This document shows, one piece after another, positions 24,026 to 33,800 of a stretch of 64,000 nucleotides of DNA. Positions within the stretch are counted from its first letter, which is position 1. Each line of letters begins with the position of its first letter. The translations under genes were made by a program, and so were the position numbers. Source of the stretch: Legionella shakespearei DSM 23087 (lineage in GTDB: Bacteria; Pseudomonadota; Gammaproteobacteria; Legionellales; Legionellaceae). The notes under the pieces were generated by a model. The model had not been told where the DNA came from, did no database searches, and was given only the letters and a program-made list of their open reading frames with translations. The stretch covers positions 45,970-109,969 of the forward strand of contig NZ_KB892437.1 of assembly GCF_000373765.1 (NCBI RefSeq). Reading direction: 5' to 3'.

Positions 24026-25068
24026 AAACCATAGATCTCGAAGCCCATTTTTATACTCGTGCGGTATTTGATTATTTATCAACACGAAAGGAGTTCCCTC
24101 TTTTTGTTAAAAATAAAGATGCCTTTTCGCTGCGGTTTACAGAAAGCATTTCCCTTTTTCAAACTACAGAATTTATCGATATGCTCTGTGATCTGGGGCA
24201 AAACCGCATCAGGAAAATGGATGAAGCAGGCCTGGACACTCAGGTTTTAAGTTTTTCCTCTCCTGGAATAGATGAATTTACACCTGATTTTAACATTGCC
24301 CAATCACTCTCTGTAGAACTCAATGATCTTCTCTTTGAAACCATAAAACAGCACCCTGCCCGTTTCATGGGTTTTGCAGCAATTTCGCCGTATCAAACAA
24401 AACAAGCAGTCAGGGAATTGGAGCGGGCAGTGAATCAACTAGGTTTTGTGGGTTGGCTGGCGCATTCTAATTTTGGTGCAGGAGATTATCTGGATGATAA
24501 AAAGTATTGGCCTTTGCTGGAAGCGGCTGAAAGCTTGAGTATTCCGATTTATCTTCACCCGACAACGCCATTAACAAAAGAATTTGGTACCTATGGTTTT
24601 GCCTTGGGTGGGCCGCCACTTGGATTTCAATTTGATGTCGCCTTGTGTTTATTGCGGATGATCTATGCGGGTGTGTTTGATCAGTTTCCCAAGTTAACCG
24701 TTATTCTTGGTCATATGGGAGAAACCCTCCCCTTCTTGATTCCTGACCGCATCGATTGGGCCTATGCAAATCCCAATATTTCCAAATTACCAGGCTTTAT
24801 TGCCGAAAGGCCGGATATTAAGCGCATCCCGTCCGAGGTGCTTTTGGAAAATGTGTATGTGACCACCAGTGGCCGCTTTTCCAGGCCATTACTGGAATAT
24901 ACTTTAAAGGTTATGGGAGAGGACAGGATCATGTTGGCCACGGATTACCCTTATGAAAATCTGCAGCAAACTATGGATTTTATTCGTGGTTGTTCGCTGC
25001 CGGAAAGTACTTTGCAAAAAATATGTTCTTTGAATGCGCATCGTTTGGGAATTAAACTGGCAGGATGA
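24022..25068 (+). CDS. Amidohydrolase-2 family decarboxylase-like enzyme
   Basis: The 348-aa TIM-barrel protein shows the ACMSD/gamma-resorcylate-decarboxylase pattern: ExH near the N-terminus (DLEAHF, E7 and H9), IYLHPTTP, ILGHMGETLPF and the late aspartate in MLATDYPYE. Family members use a zinc or manganese ion to decarboxylate aromatic acids or to hydrolyse lactones; the substrate is not evident. The stop-start overlap with the Cys-rich secreted protein is odd, since this enzyme has no signal peptide. Confidence 0.85.
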   Translation: MKTIDLEAHFYTRAVFDYLSTRKEFPLFVKNKDAFSLRFTESISLFQTTEFIDMLCDLGQNRIRKMDEAGLDTQVLSFSSPGIDEFTPDFNIAQSLSVELNDLLFETIKQHPARFMGFAAISPYQTKQAVRELERAVNQLGFVGWLAHSNFGAGDYLDDKKYWPLLEAAESLSIPIYLHPTTPLTKEFGTYGFALGGPPLGFQFDVALCLLRMIYAGVFDQFPKLTVILGHMGETLPFLIPDRIDWAYANPNISKLPGFIAERPDIKRIPSEVLLENVYVTTSGRFSRPLLEYTLKVMGEDRIMLATDYPYENLQQTMDFIRGCSLPESTLQKICSLNAHRLGIKLAG

Positions 25069-25094
25069 CATGCTCCGCTGCTTTTCGGGGGGTT

Positions 25095-25123
25095 GTAGCC
25101 CGGTCTGCTTGCAGCCGGGCTAC
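25095..25123. repeat. Family B short hairpin
   Basis: GTAGCCCGG, then TCTGCTTGCAG, then CCGGGCTAC: a collapsed version of family B, 26 bp after the amidohydrolase stop and able to form a terminator-like hairpin. The same collapsed form occurs at 47438-47466. Confidence 0.75.
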
Positions 25124-25239
25124 GCGTCCTGAAGCTGGAGTGAATAACATGATGAAATTAATAGAGTTTGGGTGACTTTTTAATTCGCTGCATGCTAATC
25201 TCTTTATTTGAATGGACTTGCAAATTAAAGGATATTAAA

Positions 25240-26556
25240 ATGCGGCGCTCAGGAAAATTATTGTTCGGCTTTTTCTTTTTATTATCAGGATTGCTTCATG
25301 CTACCCCTGATTTTGGTCCTGTAGACATGGGTGAATTTTACAGTTCGTTACCCGATGTTCCTGCCGATGCCAAACTGGGTTCAGTAATTAAATCTGAGCC
25401 TATAGCCACCACCGTCAGCGGAGCGAAAGCCTGGAAAATAGCTTATGTCTCTTCTGATGTAAATGGAAACAAAACTATAGCCACTGGTATTGTGGTAACT
25501 CCACTATCCCAATCCGAAGCAACGAAGGATCGCCCTGTTATGGCCTGGGCACATGGTACTACAGGTACAGCCCAAACTTGTGGTCCCTCACAGATATTGA
25601 ACCCGGCTCAACCCTTGAATCAATATTTCATGATGAACGGTAATTCCTGGACTGATTTCGGACTGCCAGCTATGGATGCCTTCATTAAAGCAGGCTATGT
25701 CATCGTTGCAACCGATTATCAGGGGCTGGGTGGCGGTGGTAAGCATCAATATACTGTTGCAGCAACTCAGGCCCAGGATGTCATCAACTCAATCAGGGCT
25801 GCCACTCAGCTTAAAGAGGCACAAGCAGGTAACAGAGCTATAGTGTACGGATGGTCTCAAGGTGGTGGAGCTACTCTGGCTGTTGCTGGTATGCAGGATT
25901 ATCTTACTGTTAAGGATTCTGTAAATGACCAAATCAAAATTCTCGGTTTTGTTACTATGGCACCTTACGATATAGCAGCGACCTTTCCTGACAAGATCAA
26001 TACAGAACAGGAAGCTTTGGCACATTTAAAAAGCATCAGTGATTTATTTAGCGCCAATGTTTTTAATTTTACTCATTACGCTCAAAATCTTTGGGGCATG
26101 GTTGCAGCCTTCCCTGAGTTAAAACTGAATGACATGTTAACTGATGAAGGTGTAGAGGTTGTCAATCAGCTCATGGCAAGAAAATGCATGCATGGTGCTT
26201 CAGATACCTTGAATTTTAACTACGGTACGCAATATAAGACCTTTTTACGTCCTGATATTAAAAATGCGTTTGCCTGGGTGAAAGCAAACCTCAAGGGCAG
26301 TGTAAATCCTGTTCCTCCACTGGCACCAGTGATTATTTATTGGGGCACTAATGATACGACTGTACCGCCAGTCATGGGCGAGCTTTATTTCAAACAAATG
26401 TGCAAAATGGGTGGCCAGGTAACTCGTGTGAAACTGCCAGGAAATCAAAATCACTTTACGACTCCTGCAACTGCGGAACCATTGTATGTTCCCTGGGTTG
26501 CAGATCGTTTTGCGGGTAAGCCTATTGATCATGTATGCGCTGAATTAGATGCATAA
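25240..26556 (+). CDS. Secreted alpha/beta hydrolase (secretory-lipase type)
   Basis: Start at ATG 25240 with AAAGGA nine bases upstream; the open frame extends to 25168 without a signal. The 438-aa precursor has a signal peptide (LLFGFFFLLSGLLHA). The nucleophile motif is GWSQGG, with the oxyanion-side strand VMAWAHGTTGTAQ. The acid and base of the triad probably lie in IIYWGTNDTTVPP and NQNHF. This layout matches LIP-type secretory lipases and related esterases. It shares the TAATG junction with the barrel gene downstream. Confidence 0.85.
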   Translation: MRRSGKLLFGFFFLLSGLLHATPDFGPVDMGEFYSSLPDVPADAKLGSVIKSEPIATTVSGAKAWKIAYVSSDVNGNKTIATGIVVTPLSQSEATKDRPVMAWAHGTTGTAQTCGPSQILNPAQPLNQYFMMNGNSWTDFGLPAMDAFIKAGYVIVATDYQGLGGGGKHQYTVAATQAQDVINSIRAATQLKEAQAGNRAIVYGWSQGGGATLAVAGMQDYLTVKDSVNDQIKILGFVTMAPYDIAATFPDKINTEQEALAHLKSISDLFSANVFNFTHYAQNLWGMVAAFPELKLNDMLTDEGVEVVNQLMARKCMHGASDTLNFNYGTQYKTFLRPDIKNAFAWVKANLKGSVNPVPPLAPVIIYWGTNDTTVPPVMGELYFKQMCKMGGQVTRVKLPGNQNHFTTPATAEPLYVPWVADRFAGKPIDHVCAELDA

Positions 26557-27386
26557 TGCTTAAGCTTGTTTCTTTTCTTTCAGGAGCAGCACTTTTAGTA
26601 AGTACTGCTCCTGGCTTTGCCCTTGAGGATGAAAAATCATTGGCTAAAGCGTCTATAAGCTTTTTAAAGAAAAATCATTTTTCTGAATACCTGTCCTTAC
26701 CTTTGGAACATGATATTAATTTTCGTTACCTCTCTCGCTACACAAACCAGAATGTATTGAGTTTCAAGCCCGTTGTTCCCCTGAAACTAGGTTCTGATTA
26801 TGATTTGATTATTCGTACTATTGCTCCTGTTTATGAAAATACCCCTTTGCCTAATCAGGAAGGGACAATAAGAGGCACAGGGGATCTGAATCCTACCTTT
26901 TTCATTACCCCCAAATATTTTGACAAGTGGGTTTTAGGTCTGGGGCCTACTGTGTTTATGCCAACCACATCAAATTCTCAATACCTGGCCAGTAACAAAT
27001 GGAGTGTCGGTCCTGAGTTTGCTGCCATGGCGATTTTGGAAAACTGGATGTATGGGCTTTTAACCTATAACGTTTATGCCACTGCACCTGATAGCAACCG
27101 GATTAAATCGAGCCAATTCTCTTTTCAGTATTTGCTGGCTTATACCTTTGATAATGGTTGGTATGTATCGACTAATCCTAATATCACTGCTAACTGGCAG
27201 AATGACAAAAATCAAAAATGGCTGGTTCCCTTTGGATTGGGTGGGGGTAAAACGTTCTATCTGGGAAAACAGGGATTTAATCTATCCAGTCACGCTTATT
27301 ACAATGCAATAAGGCCTGAAAACATAGGCCCAGCCTGGCAATTTCAGTTAGAAATGGAGCTTCTTTTTCCTGTGAAGTCGTCCTGA
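26556..27386 (+). CDS. Outer-membrane barrel (phenol-degradation MetA/transporter type)
   Basis: The 276-aa precursor has a signal peptide (MLKLVSFLSGAALLVSTAPGFA) and many barrel strands (VLSFKPVVPLKLGSDYDLII, GTGDLNPTFFITPKYF, WVLGLGPTVFMPT, WSVGPEFAAMAI, WLVPFGLGGGKTFYL, WQFQLEMELLFP). It resembles the 'transporter' barrels often annotated as neuromedin U-like or MetA-like. It overlaps the lipase stop by one base. The final residues VKSS and the stop come from the start of a family A repeat, so the natural end may have been altered. Confidence 0.82.
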   Translation: MLKLVSFLSGAALLVSTAPGFALEDEKSLAKASISFLKKNHFSEYLSLPLEHDINFRYLSRYTNQNVLSFKPVVPLKLGSDYDLIIRTIAPVYENTPLPNQEGTIRGTGDLNPTFFITPKYFDKWVLGLGPTVFMPTTSNSQYLASNKWSVGPEFAAMAILENWMYGLLTYNVYATAPDSNRIKSSQFSFQYLLAYTFDNGWYVSTNPNITANWQNDKNQKWLVPFGLGGGKTFYLGKQGFNLSSHAYYNAIRPENIGPAWQFQLEMELLFPVKSS

Positions 27387-27469
27387 GCACACAAGGATCT
27401 CCCCTTGATTTGACATAAGGCCACACCGAGGAGATCCTTCGCGCAAAAAGACGCGCTCAGGACGACGTA
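27377..27469. repeat. Family A repeat with decayed left arm
   Basis: GTCGTCCTGAGC then a shortened left arm; the right arm (GGAGATCCTTCGCGCAAAAA onward) is intact. It overlaps the last codons of the barrel gene and supplies its TGA. A family B half-arm follows at 27495-27520. Confidence 0.85.
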
Positions 27470-27614
27470 GACTGGTGGAAAAGTAGCACAGTGCGTAGCC
27501 CGGTCTGCTTGCAGCCGGGAGCGGAAGAAAGCTGGTTCCGACAGCTGTCTCTTGATCACATCTTAGTCTATGCCCTACACCAATGCTAAATCAGGCTCTG
27601 TGCCACAACAAAAA

Positions 27615-27707
27615 TTCCGCTTCCTCACGGTCGCGGCTCGGTTTCCGGTGCACGATGAAGTATCTACGAACGCACGGAAACCGAGCCGCGACCGTAAGGG
27701 AGCGGAA
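27615..27707. repeat. Family E palindromic repeat
   Basis: TTCCGCTTCCTCACGGTCGC with complement ACCGTAAGGGAGCGGAA. It is flanked by TGTGCCACAACAAAAA and CAGTTCTACTGGCAC, the same extended ends as the 17135 copy. Confidence 0.85.
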
Positions 27708-27741
27708 CAGTTCTACTGGCACTGTGTTTCTGCCCCGCCTA

Positions 27742-28794
27742 CTATTCCAAGATCTCCATTTCCTTTAAAAGCTCTGCAATTAAACTCCTGGCATCAAGCT
27801 CTCTTGCCAAATAAACAGATCGCCCAGCCCATAAAGACATGTAGTCCGTATTGTTATCCTGTTTCGCCTTTAGCCTCATGCTATTGGTTAATTTATTCTG
27901 AATAGGGTAATCAAGAATGCTATCAGTTTTTCCTGCCATACATTGTATAAACCTGTTATTAATCCCTCTTGCCAGTTTTCCCGAAAATGCCCGGGTCAAT
28001 ACTGTATTATCAACAGTTTGGTTTAATAGCACGCGTTTGTAAGATTCAGCAATTCCAGACTCCTTGCAACACAAAAAGGCAGTGCCTAATTGGGCTGCTG
28101 ATGCTCCTGATTTGATTACCCTGGCAATCGCAACCCCATTCATAATACCGCCAGAAGCAATAACCGGGAGACTGATTTCCGCAATTATTTGTTGAACTAA
28201 AGTGTTGATTGGGATCAAGGAATGTTCTGCACTGTTTAAAAAACTGCCGCGGTGTCCTCCTGCTTCACTACCTTGTGCAACAATAGCATCTACACCGCAT
28301 TCATAAAGAGCATATGCTTCGTCCAGAGTAGTTGCCGTTGCCATGACGAAAATTTGATTGCTCTTCAGCGCTTTGATTGCAGCAGGGCTTGGTATGCCAA
28401 AAGTAAAACTGGCTGCCGGTATCTTTTCTTCCAGCAAAACGGCAAGTTGCTCGTCAAATGATGGGGCATAAGGTCCCGCTATCGGAGAAATGGAAATCCC
28501 TATCTCAGAAGCACAATCGTTTATCGCATCACAAGCCTGTTGCATTTGTTCCTGAGTGGCCTGATGTTCCTCAGGAAGGAACAGATTGACGGAGAAAGGT
28601 TTGGCAGTTAATTCACGGATACGCCGTATTGCAGATTTTATTTCAGCAGGAGGAAGATAGCCTCCTGCCAAAGAACCCAAACCGCCACTATTGGAAACAG
28701 AAGCGACCAATTCTGGGGTGGTTGCTCCACCCGCCATAGGGGCCTGGATGATTGGATGTTTTATGCCCAGCTCGCGGGTGAATTTATTGGTCAT
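27742..28794 (-). CDS. Nitronate monooxygenase (2-nitropropane dioxygenase family)
   Basis: A 350-aa FMN-dependent TIM barrel. Motifs are HPIIQAPMAGGATTPELV at the N-terminus, GGLGSLAGGYL, PFSVNLFLPE, GVDAIVAQGSEAGGHRG (FMN phosphate and catalytic His region), PVIASGGIMNG and AQLGTAFL. Family members oxidise alkyl nitronates with O2 and protect against propionate-3-nitronate. I start at ATG 28794, which matches the family N-terminus; the frame is open to 28833, but that part overlaps the previous gene. The upstream gene stops 4 bp before, so the pair is co-transcribed. Confidence 0.88.
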   Translation of the reverse strand: MTNKFTRELGIKHPIIQAPMAGGATTPELVASVSNSGGLGSLAGGYLPPAEIKSAIRRIRELTAKPFSVNLFLPEEHQATQEQMQQACDAINDCASEIGISISPIAGPYAPSFDEQLAVLLEEKIPAASFTFGIPSPAAIKALKSNQIFVMATATTLDEAYALYECGVDAIVAQGSEAGGHRGSFLNSAEHSLIPINTLVQQIIAEISLPVIASGGIMNGVAIARVIKSGASAAQLGTAFLCCKESGIAESYKRVLLNQTVDNTVLTRAFSGKLARGINNRFIQCMAGKTDSILDYPIQNKLTNSMRLKAKQDNNTDYMSLWAGRSVYLARELDARSLIAELLKEMEILE

Positions 28795-28798
28795 ACGG

Positions 28799-29317
28799 TT
28801 ATATCGCATAGCTCGTATTAAAACCATCCTCATCCATTGTATTTGTTTTAACGTCCATTGCAGAAGAACTTGTCACGCTATTCGAGCTTGCTGACACTAT
28901 TTCAGTCACTTTTTCTTGCTGTTTTGGCATTGATTCGAGCATTTGTTTTGTTGATGAATTCAACTCTTCATCAGAGTCTTCATTACTTTGCAGACTTTCT
29001 GTTTCTGAAGTTTCAGTCTTTGGGGAAACTTTATCCTTTATGACAGAAACAGGCAATGCTATGCCTCCATAAACTGTATTAGCTACAACGCCAACAGTAG
29101 CAAGTCCTGAAGTTACAACCGTAAGAGGAAGAGTAACAACAAGGCTTGCCAGCCCCATTTTTTTTGATCCGCGTCCTATGGGAACAGTGTGGCCACTCTG
29201 AAAGCCAAGCAAATAAGAAATTGCCAGAGGGGCAACAGCCAGAGTTAAACATTTTCCATAATTATTCAAAATTTGATTTTTGGTGCTTTGGTAAGCAGTG
29301 ACTTTATGTCCAGACAT
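28799..29317 (-). CDS. Orphan membrane-associated protein, effector-like
   Basis: The 172-aa product has hydrophobic stretches around 25-40 (LTLAVAPLAISYLLGF) and 55-90 (LASLVVTLPLTVVTSGLATV), followed by a long Ser/Glu/Thr-rich C-terminal half (TETSETESLQSNEDSDEELN). GGGAG lies before the ATG. The acidic, polar tail is the sort seen at Dot/Icm signals. I do not recognise the family. It is translated just before the nitronate monooxygenase. Confidence 0.65.
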   Translation of the reverse strand: MSGHKVTAYQSTKNQILNNYGKCLTLAVAPLAISYLLGFQSGHTVPIGRGSKKMGLASLVVTLPLTVVTSGLATVGVVANTVYGGIALPVSVIKDKVSPKTETSETESLQSNEDSDEELNSSTKQMLESMPKQQEKVTEIVSASSNSVTSSSAMDVKTNTMDEDGFNTSYAI

Positions 29318-29971
29318 AATGTTATTCTCCCTGAATTAACATACATTGCGAGTACTTCGTGACTTGCAGAGATAAATTATCAGTTTTTATGGTAAAAAAC
29401 AAAGGGGGGTATATTAATGTCATTCTGAACAAAAAACGCACTGAGGAAGTGCCGTCTCGAAAAGAGCATCATGCTAAGAAAACCGAGCCGCGACCGTAAG
29501 GAAGCGGAACAGTTCGATGCACTCCATAGTTGATTACTCATTAGGTGTACATCCAAAATTTCCGCTTCCTTACGGTCGCGGCTCGGTTTTCTTTAGGTAA
29601 TGAAAGCATAAGCAAACAGAAGAGGTAGTGCTGATAAATAAATCATTTTCGTGGGGATACTTCCATCAGGACAAAAAAACTGTGCCTATGCTTCGAGACG
29701 GGGTTACCACCCCTCCTCAGCACGAACGGGCCGGTGGGTGGGATGGGCTAAGAAAATCCTTATTTCGGGTTCACATCAGTTCTGAATAACACCGTAACCT
29801 TTTTGGCACTCGCACAATCCGTTCGTGCTGAGGAGGCGCGTGTTTTTGCGCCGTCTCGAAGCACTGGCACAGACTTTTTGCCTTGTGCCTGCTTCGAGAC
29901 GAGGTTACCACCCCAGTGGATAGGATAAATTAATCTTTGCATAGAATAATCAAATTTGTTAAAATATTGCC
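29318..29971. repeat. Gene-free region of broken repeats
   Basis: No gene is supported. It holds two inverted halves of family E in inside-out order (29475-29510 and 29560-29591) and several pieces of a D-like palindrome (TCCGTTCGTGCTGAGGAGGC near 29819, its complement near 29714, and CTTCGAGACG blocks). These suggest rearranged copies. Confidence 0.7.
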
Positions 29972-30283
29972 ATGAAGATACATTTTGTGCTCATCGCCCT
30001 GCTTCTTATATCAATGCCCTATGTGTTGAATAAGGACTTAACTCAGACATCATCTGTTGTAGCCGATACCGTACAACACACAGAGCAATGCCCGCAAAAA
30101 TCCGTACAGAAAAGTCTGACCTCTGCCTGCAAATCAGGAACTTCTTGCTTTAATTTGATGGTGTTCACGGTAGATTATGATTTGCAATCCCGTTTAAGCC
30201 AGATTCTCTTTTTTATTTATCCTTCAGCCTTATCCAAAGGATTTAGACTTCCAATCTATAAACCTCCCCAGATATTTAATTGA
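29972..30283 (+). CDS. Small exported hypothetical protein
   Basis: The 103-aa product starts with a signal peptide or anchor (MKIHFVLIALLLISMPYVLN), then a segment with three cysteines (TEQCPQK, SACKSGTSC), a hydrophobic stretch (LSQILFFIYPSAL) and a Pro-rich C-terminus (LPIYKPPQIFN). This layout resembles DUF2946-like small proteins in general look only. Function unknown. A family G half-palindrome follows directly. Confidence 0.55.
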   Translation: MKIHFVLIALLLISMPYVLNKDLTQTSSVVADTVQHTEQCPQKSVQKSLTSACKSGTSCFNLMVFTVDYDLQSRLSQILFFIYPSALSKGFRLPIYKPPQIFN

Positions 30284-30290
30284 ATTTAAA

Positions 30291-30322
30291 CCTTGATTTC
30301 GCTATCGCTACATCAAGGCTAC
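30291..30322. repeat. Family G palindrome, short form
   Basis: CCTTGATTTCGCTATCGC and CATCAAGGCTAC match the right arm of the full G copy at 18656. It lies between two plus-strand genes and 29 bp before the next start. Confidence 0.75.
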
Positions 30323-30350
30323 CTTAAAATTAATATTACTGGAGCGTTTT

Positions 30351-30806
30351 ATGAACAATCTTTTAAAAACACTTATACTATTTGTCCTGATTTCGTATTG
30401 GCCTGTTTCCTCTTGGGCTACGAGCCATGAAGAACTTAATGAACGAAATTATTTCCAATTTGTCATTCCCGAATACCATACAACCCGACAATCAGGCCAA
30501 ACCCTTGATGTCTATGTACGATATGCCTATAAACCCGGTTTGCCTACCAGTGAATACCCTGATTACAGGTTATTAAGAACCCGAATATTAAAGTACATGG
30601 AGCCATCGGAAGAACTCCCTGCTGAAGTGTTCTGGGAAATTATCGCAACGAGTATGGGTCGGGAATTAATGCATGATTTTCCATTAACAGGGGTAAGTGT
30701 TCAGTTGTATGTGCATGACAACCAGAATCCTGACAGTTTCGAGCCAGGAGATCATGGGCCAACATTTACTGCAGGTGACATTACACCCTTGGATATTCAT
30801 CATTGA
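30351..30806 (+). CDS. Secreted hypothetical protein
   Basis: A 151-aa precursor with a signal peptide (LLKTLILFVLISYWPVSSWA). The mature part has strands around FQFVIPEYHT and TLDVYVRYAYKPG, a helical middle (EVFWEIIATSMGRELM) and a strand VSVQLYVHDN, ending in a His/Asp tail (GDHGPTFTAGDITPLDIHH). GGAG lies before the ATG. No known family is recognised. It converges on the giant adhesin gene. Confidence 0.65.
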   Translation: MNNLLKTLILFVLISYWPVSSWATSHEELNERNYFQFVIPEYHTTRQSGQTLDVYVRYAYKPGLPTSEYPDYRLLRTRILKYMEPSEELPAEVFWEIIATSMGRELMHDFPLTGVSVQLYVHDNQNPDSFEPGDHGPTFTAGDITPLDIHH

Positions 30807-30826
30807 TTAGATAATCTATTAAATGT

Positions 30827-30852
30827 GTAGCCCGTATCTGTAGTACGGGCTA
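30827..30852. repeat. Family F hairpin carrying the adhesin stop codon
   Basis: GTAGCCCGTA and TAGTACGGGCTA form a compact hairpin. The minus-strand adhesin gene ends inside it (TAG at 30852-30850), so the hairpin lies at the transcript end of two converging genes. Confidence 0.7.
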
Positions 30853-33800
30853 AGAATCTGTAATCAAATTCCCATTAGCAACCAAATGATTAATAATCTC
30901 GTGCGAATTTGTTGTGGAAAATACCGCTGTCAAATCTACCCCCTGTAATATAATTGTTTGTGTTGCAGTCCCATCAATATTACCATGATCTAATTGACCG
31001 TCAGGATTTATACTGATTCTTGTGTCTGATCCTGTTGTACTAATATTCAAATAATTATCCAAATTATCAGCATTTTCTCCAGATAATAAATCAGCTAAAT
31101 TTAACACACTGGCATCAGTAGAATTTTCAACATTATTGGCTTTAAAATCAGTAATAATGTCAACAGCCTTATTCGCAACAGTACCGTCATCTCCCTGCAT
31201 CCAAATGAAAGTGTCAATTCCACCGCCACCAGTCAAAGTGTCATTTCCAGGGCCGCCAATTAAAGTGTCATCGCCACCACCGCCAATCAGCACATCGTCC
31301 CCCCAGTCGCCTATCAACACGTCATTGGAGTCGAAACCTATAATGTAGTCATTACCAATCCCTCCTTGCAACTCATGTAGCGTTGAATCTATAACGGTAA
31401 CATTGATAGGCAGAGGCATAGATTCCTCAACAGGCCCATTATTCACATCTGATACGGCAGTCGCTGTTATATTATGCTCGCCTTCAGCCAGGTTACTTAA
31501 ATATAAATTGTTTAACTGATCAGGTTGTAACTGCCAGGAACCACCTCCCAATGAAGTTCCTACCTGATTTCCCGCGCTATCCACAGGCACTGCTGTTCCT
31601 AAGCCATCCAATCTTACCGTCAGTTCATTATCAGCCTCATTAATTACTGATGCTGATATATGCAAGGGAATTAAAGCGCCCAATGCAGCTACCATGGTTT
31701 GATAAACAACAGTTATGTCAGGTGTATCTGCACGTGGATTGACAGTGATTGGCACCACATCAGTAACTTCCAATGGACCACCACTTCCAGTATTACCATT
31801 GTCATTAGTAGTCATAGTCAAAGAATCAGTACCATGGAAATCGCCATTACCCTGATATATCACTCCCAAAGCAAGCAAATGATTAATATCCTCTACACTG
31901 CCCTGCAGTTTCACACTAGTGGTTTCATTATCTTCCACGGTTACACCAATTCTATCTCCTACTTTTAATGTTCCATTCTCAACACTAAGAGTTACTGTTA
32001 TCCATTCGGTTCCTGCATCTACATCAGTTACACTCAGATCGTATAGAGTAAACGGAATGTCTTCCTCAGCCGCAATAGGTCCAGGAACAGTATTCACCGG
32101 AGCGTCATTAACAGCTTCAATAGTGATTGGTACTGTGGATATTGTTGTTAAAGGACCTCCCTCACCTGAATTACCGAGATCGTTGGTTGTAATTTTTAAT
32201 TCATCAGAACCATTGAAGTTTTCATTTCCCTGATACATCACATTATCAGTCTGAGCCAATACAGCATTGATAGCATCAATGGTGCCAGTCAGTGTGACCG
32301 TATTACTGTTATTACCGTCTACAGAAACTCCTGTGCCGTCTATTATAGAAATAATTCCATAGCCGACTTGCAAGGTAACCGTCATGTCGCCATTGTCTTC
32401 CCGGGCATCAATATCAACTATTTGAATGCCTGTTAAACTGACTGATGTATCCTCAACAGCATTAAATTCAGTGGGCACTATATTTACAGGGGCATCATTT
32501 ACTGCGATAACATCCAACTCGACGACAATTTGCCTCACAGAGCCAGGTACTGCGCTGCCATCAACGGCCTGTACATCTATGGTTAACTCGCCAAGACCGT
32601 TAGTATCACCAGGTGAGTAAATAATACTGGGCAATTGCGCGCCATTTACATTGATAGTCCAGATCCAGCTGTTGCTATTGGTATCGAATACTGAAGTAAC
32701 AGTACCACTCACACCAACAGGCAAGGATATGGAAGCTCCTTCAGGCACGCCATGTATCGTCAGTAACAGGTTTTCCGGAGGATTTTCAGTAACATTAGTC
32801 GCTGTTCCTGTATAAGAATTTGTATCATCCCTGGCCTGAACATTCAGATTAATGGTGAGGTCTCCATTTTCCATACCGGTGACACTGGAGTCAGAGCCGT
32901 TACCTATAATATCCACCACATCACTGAGAGGGGCAACCTCTACTGTAAACTGATGTGTTCCTGCCTCTTTGGGCAAGGTTGCTAATGCCTCTTTGGTATA
33001 GGCAGTAACCTCCAAAACCACAGAGCCGCTAAAATCATCCGGAGGAATTAACTTGATATTGGATAAGTCAAAACTACTGGCGTTCACGGTGATTTTCCAA
33101 TCACCATCCCCCAGGTTTTGTGCAGACCCAATTAAAAATCCTTCGGGTACATTATGGATAATCAGCGAAACAAGCTGTTCTGATCCATCAATATCGTTAG
33201 TCGTTACCCTCATATTAGTGAAACCAATACCACCAAACGTATCTTCATAATCAGTAAAGTGATCGGGCCCACTAAAAGTAACCGTATCATTCACCGGTAT
33301 GACACTAAAATTCAGATTTTGGGTAAAGGTCTGTGTATCGGTACCCGTAACAACAGTATCATTAATGGTTGTTAAGGCAATGATTTGAACAGGGCCACTG
33401 TAATCTTCTGCAGGACTGAATTTAACATTGACATTCACCATTCCAGTTAGACCAGATACAGGTACGGAAACATAATCCAGGCCGCCAACATTAACGATCG
33501 CAAGTGGATCGCCATTACTATCCAGTAAAGTACCAATAGCAGGATCGACTCTTAGTAATACAGAAGTAATGTTTTCGCTGCTGTCATTATCCGTGGATTG
33601 AATATTCAGATTCAAAGTAATCAATCCATCTTCATATGCGAGGTTAGGAATGGTTGTATTACCACCAGGCTGCAAATTATCATCCAGGCCCTCAGTCTGT
33701 ACTACCTGTAAGGTAACAGTAGGCACATCAGCTATCGGAGTAATGTTAACAGGAATTTCAACCGGTGAAGCACTCTGATTCACGTCTCCACTTGCCATAT

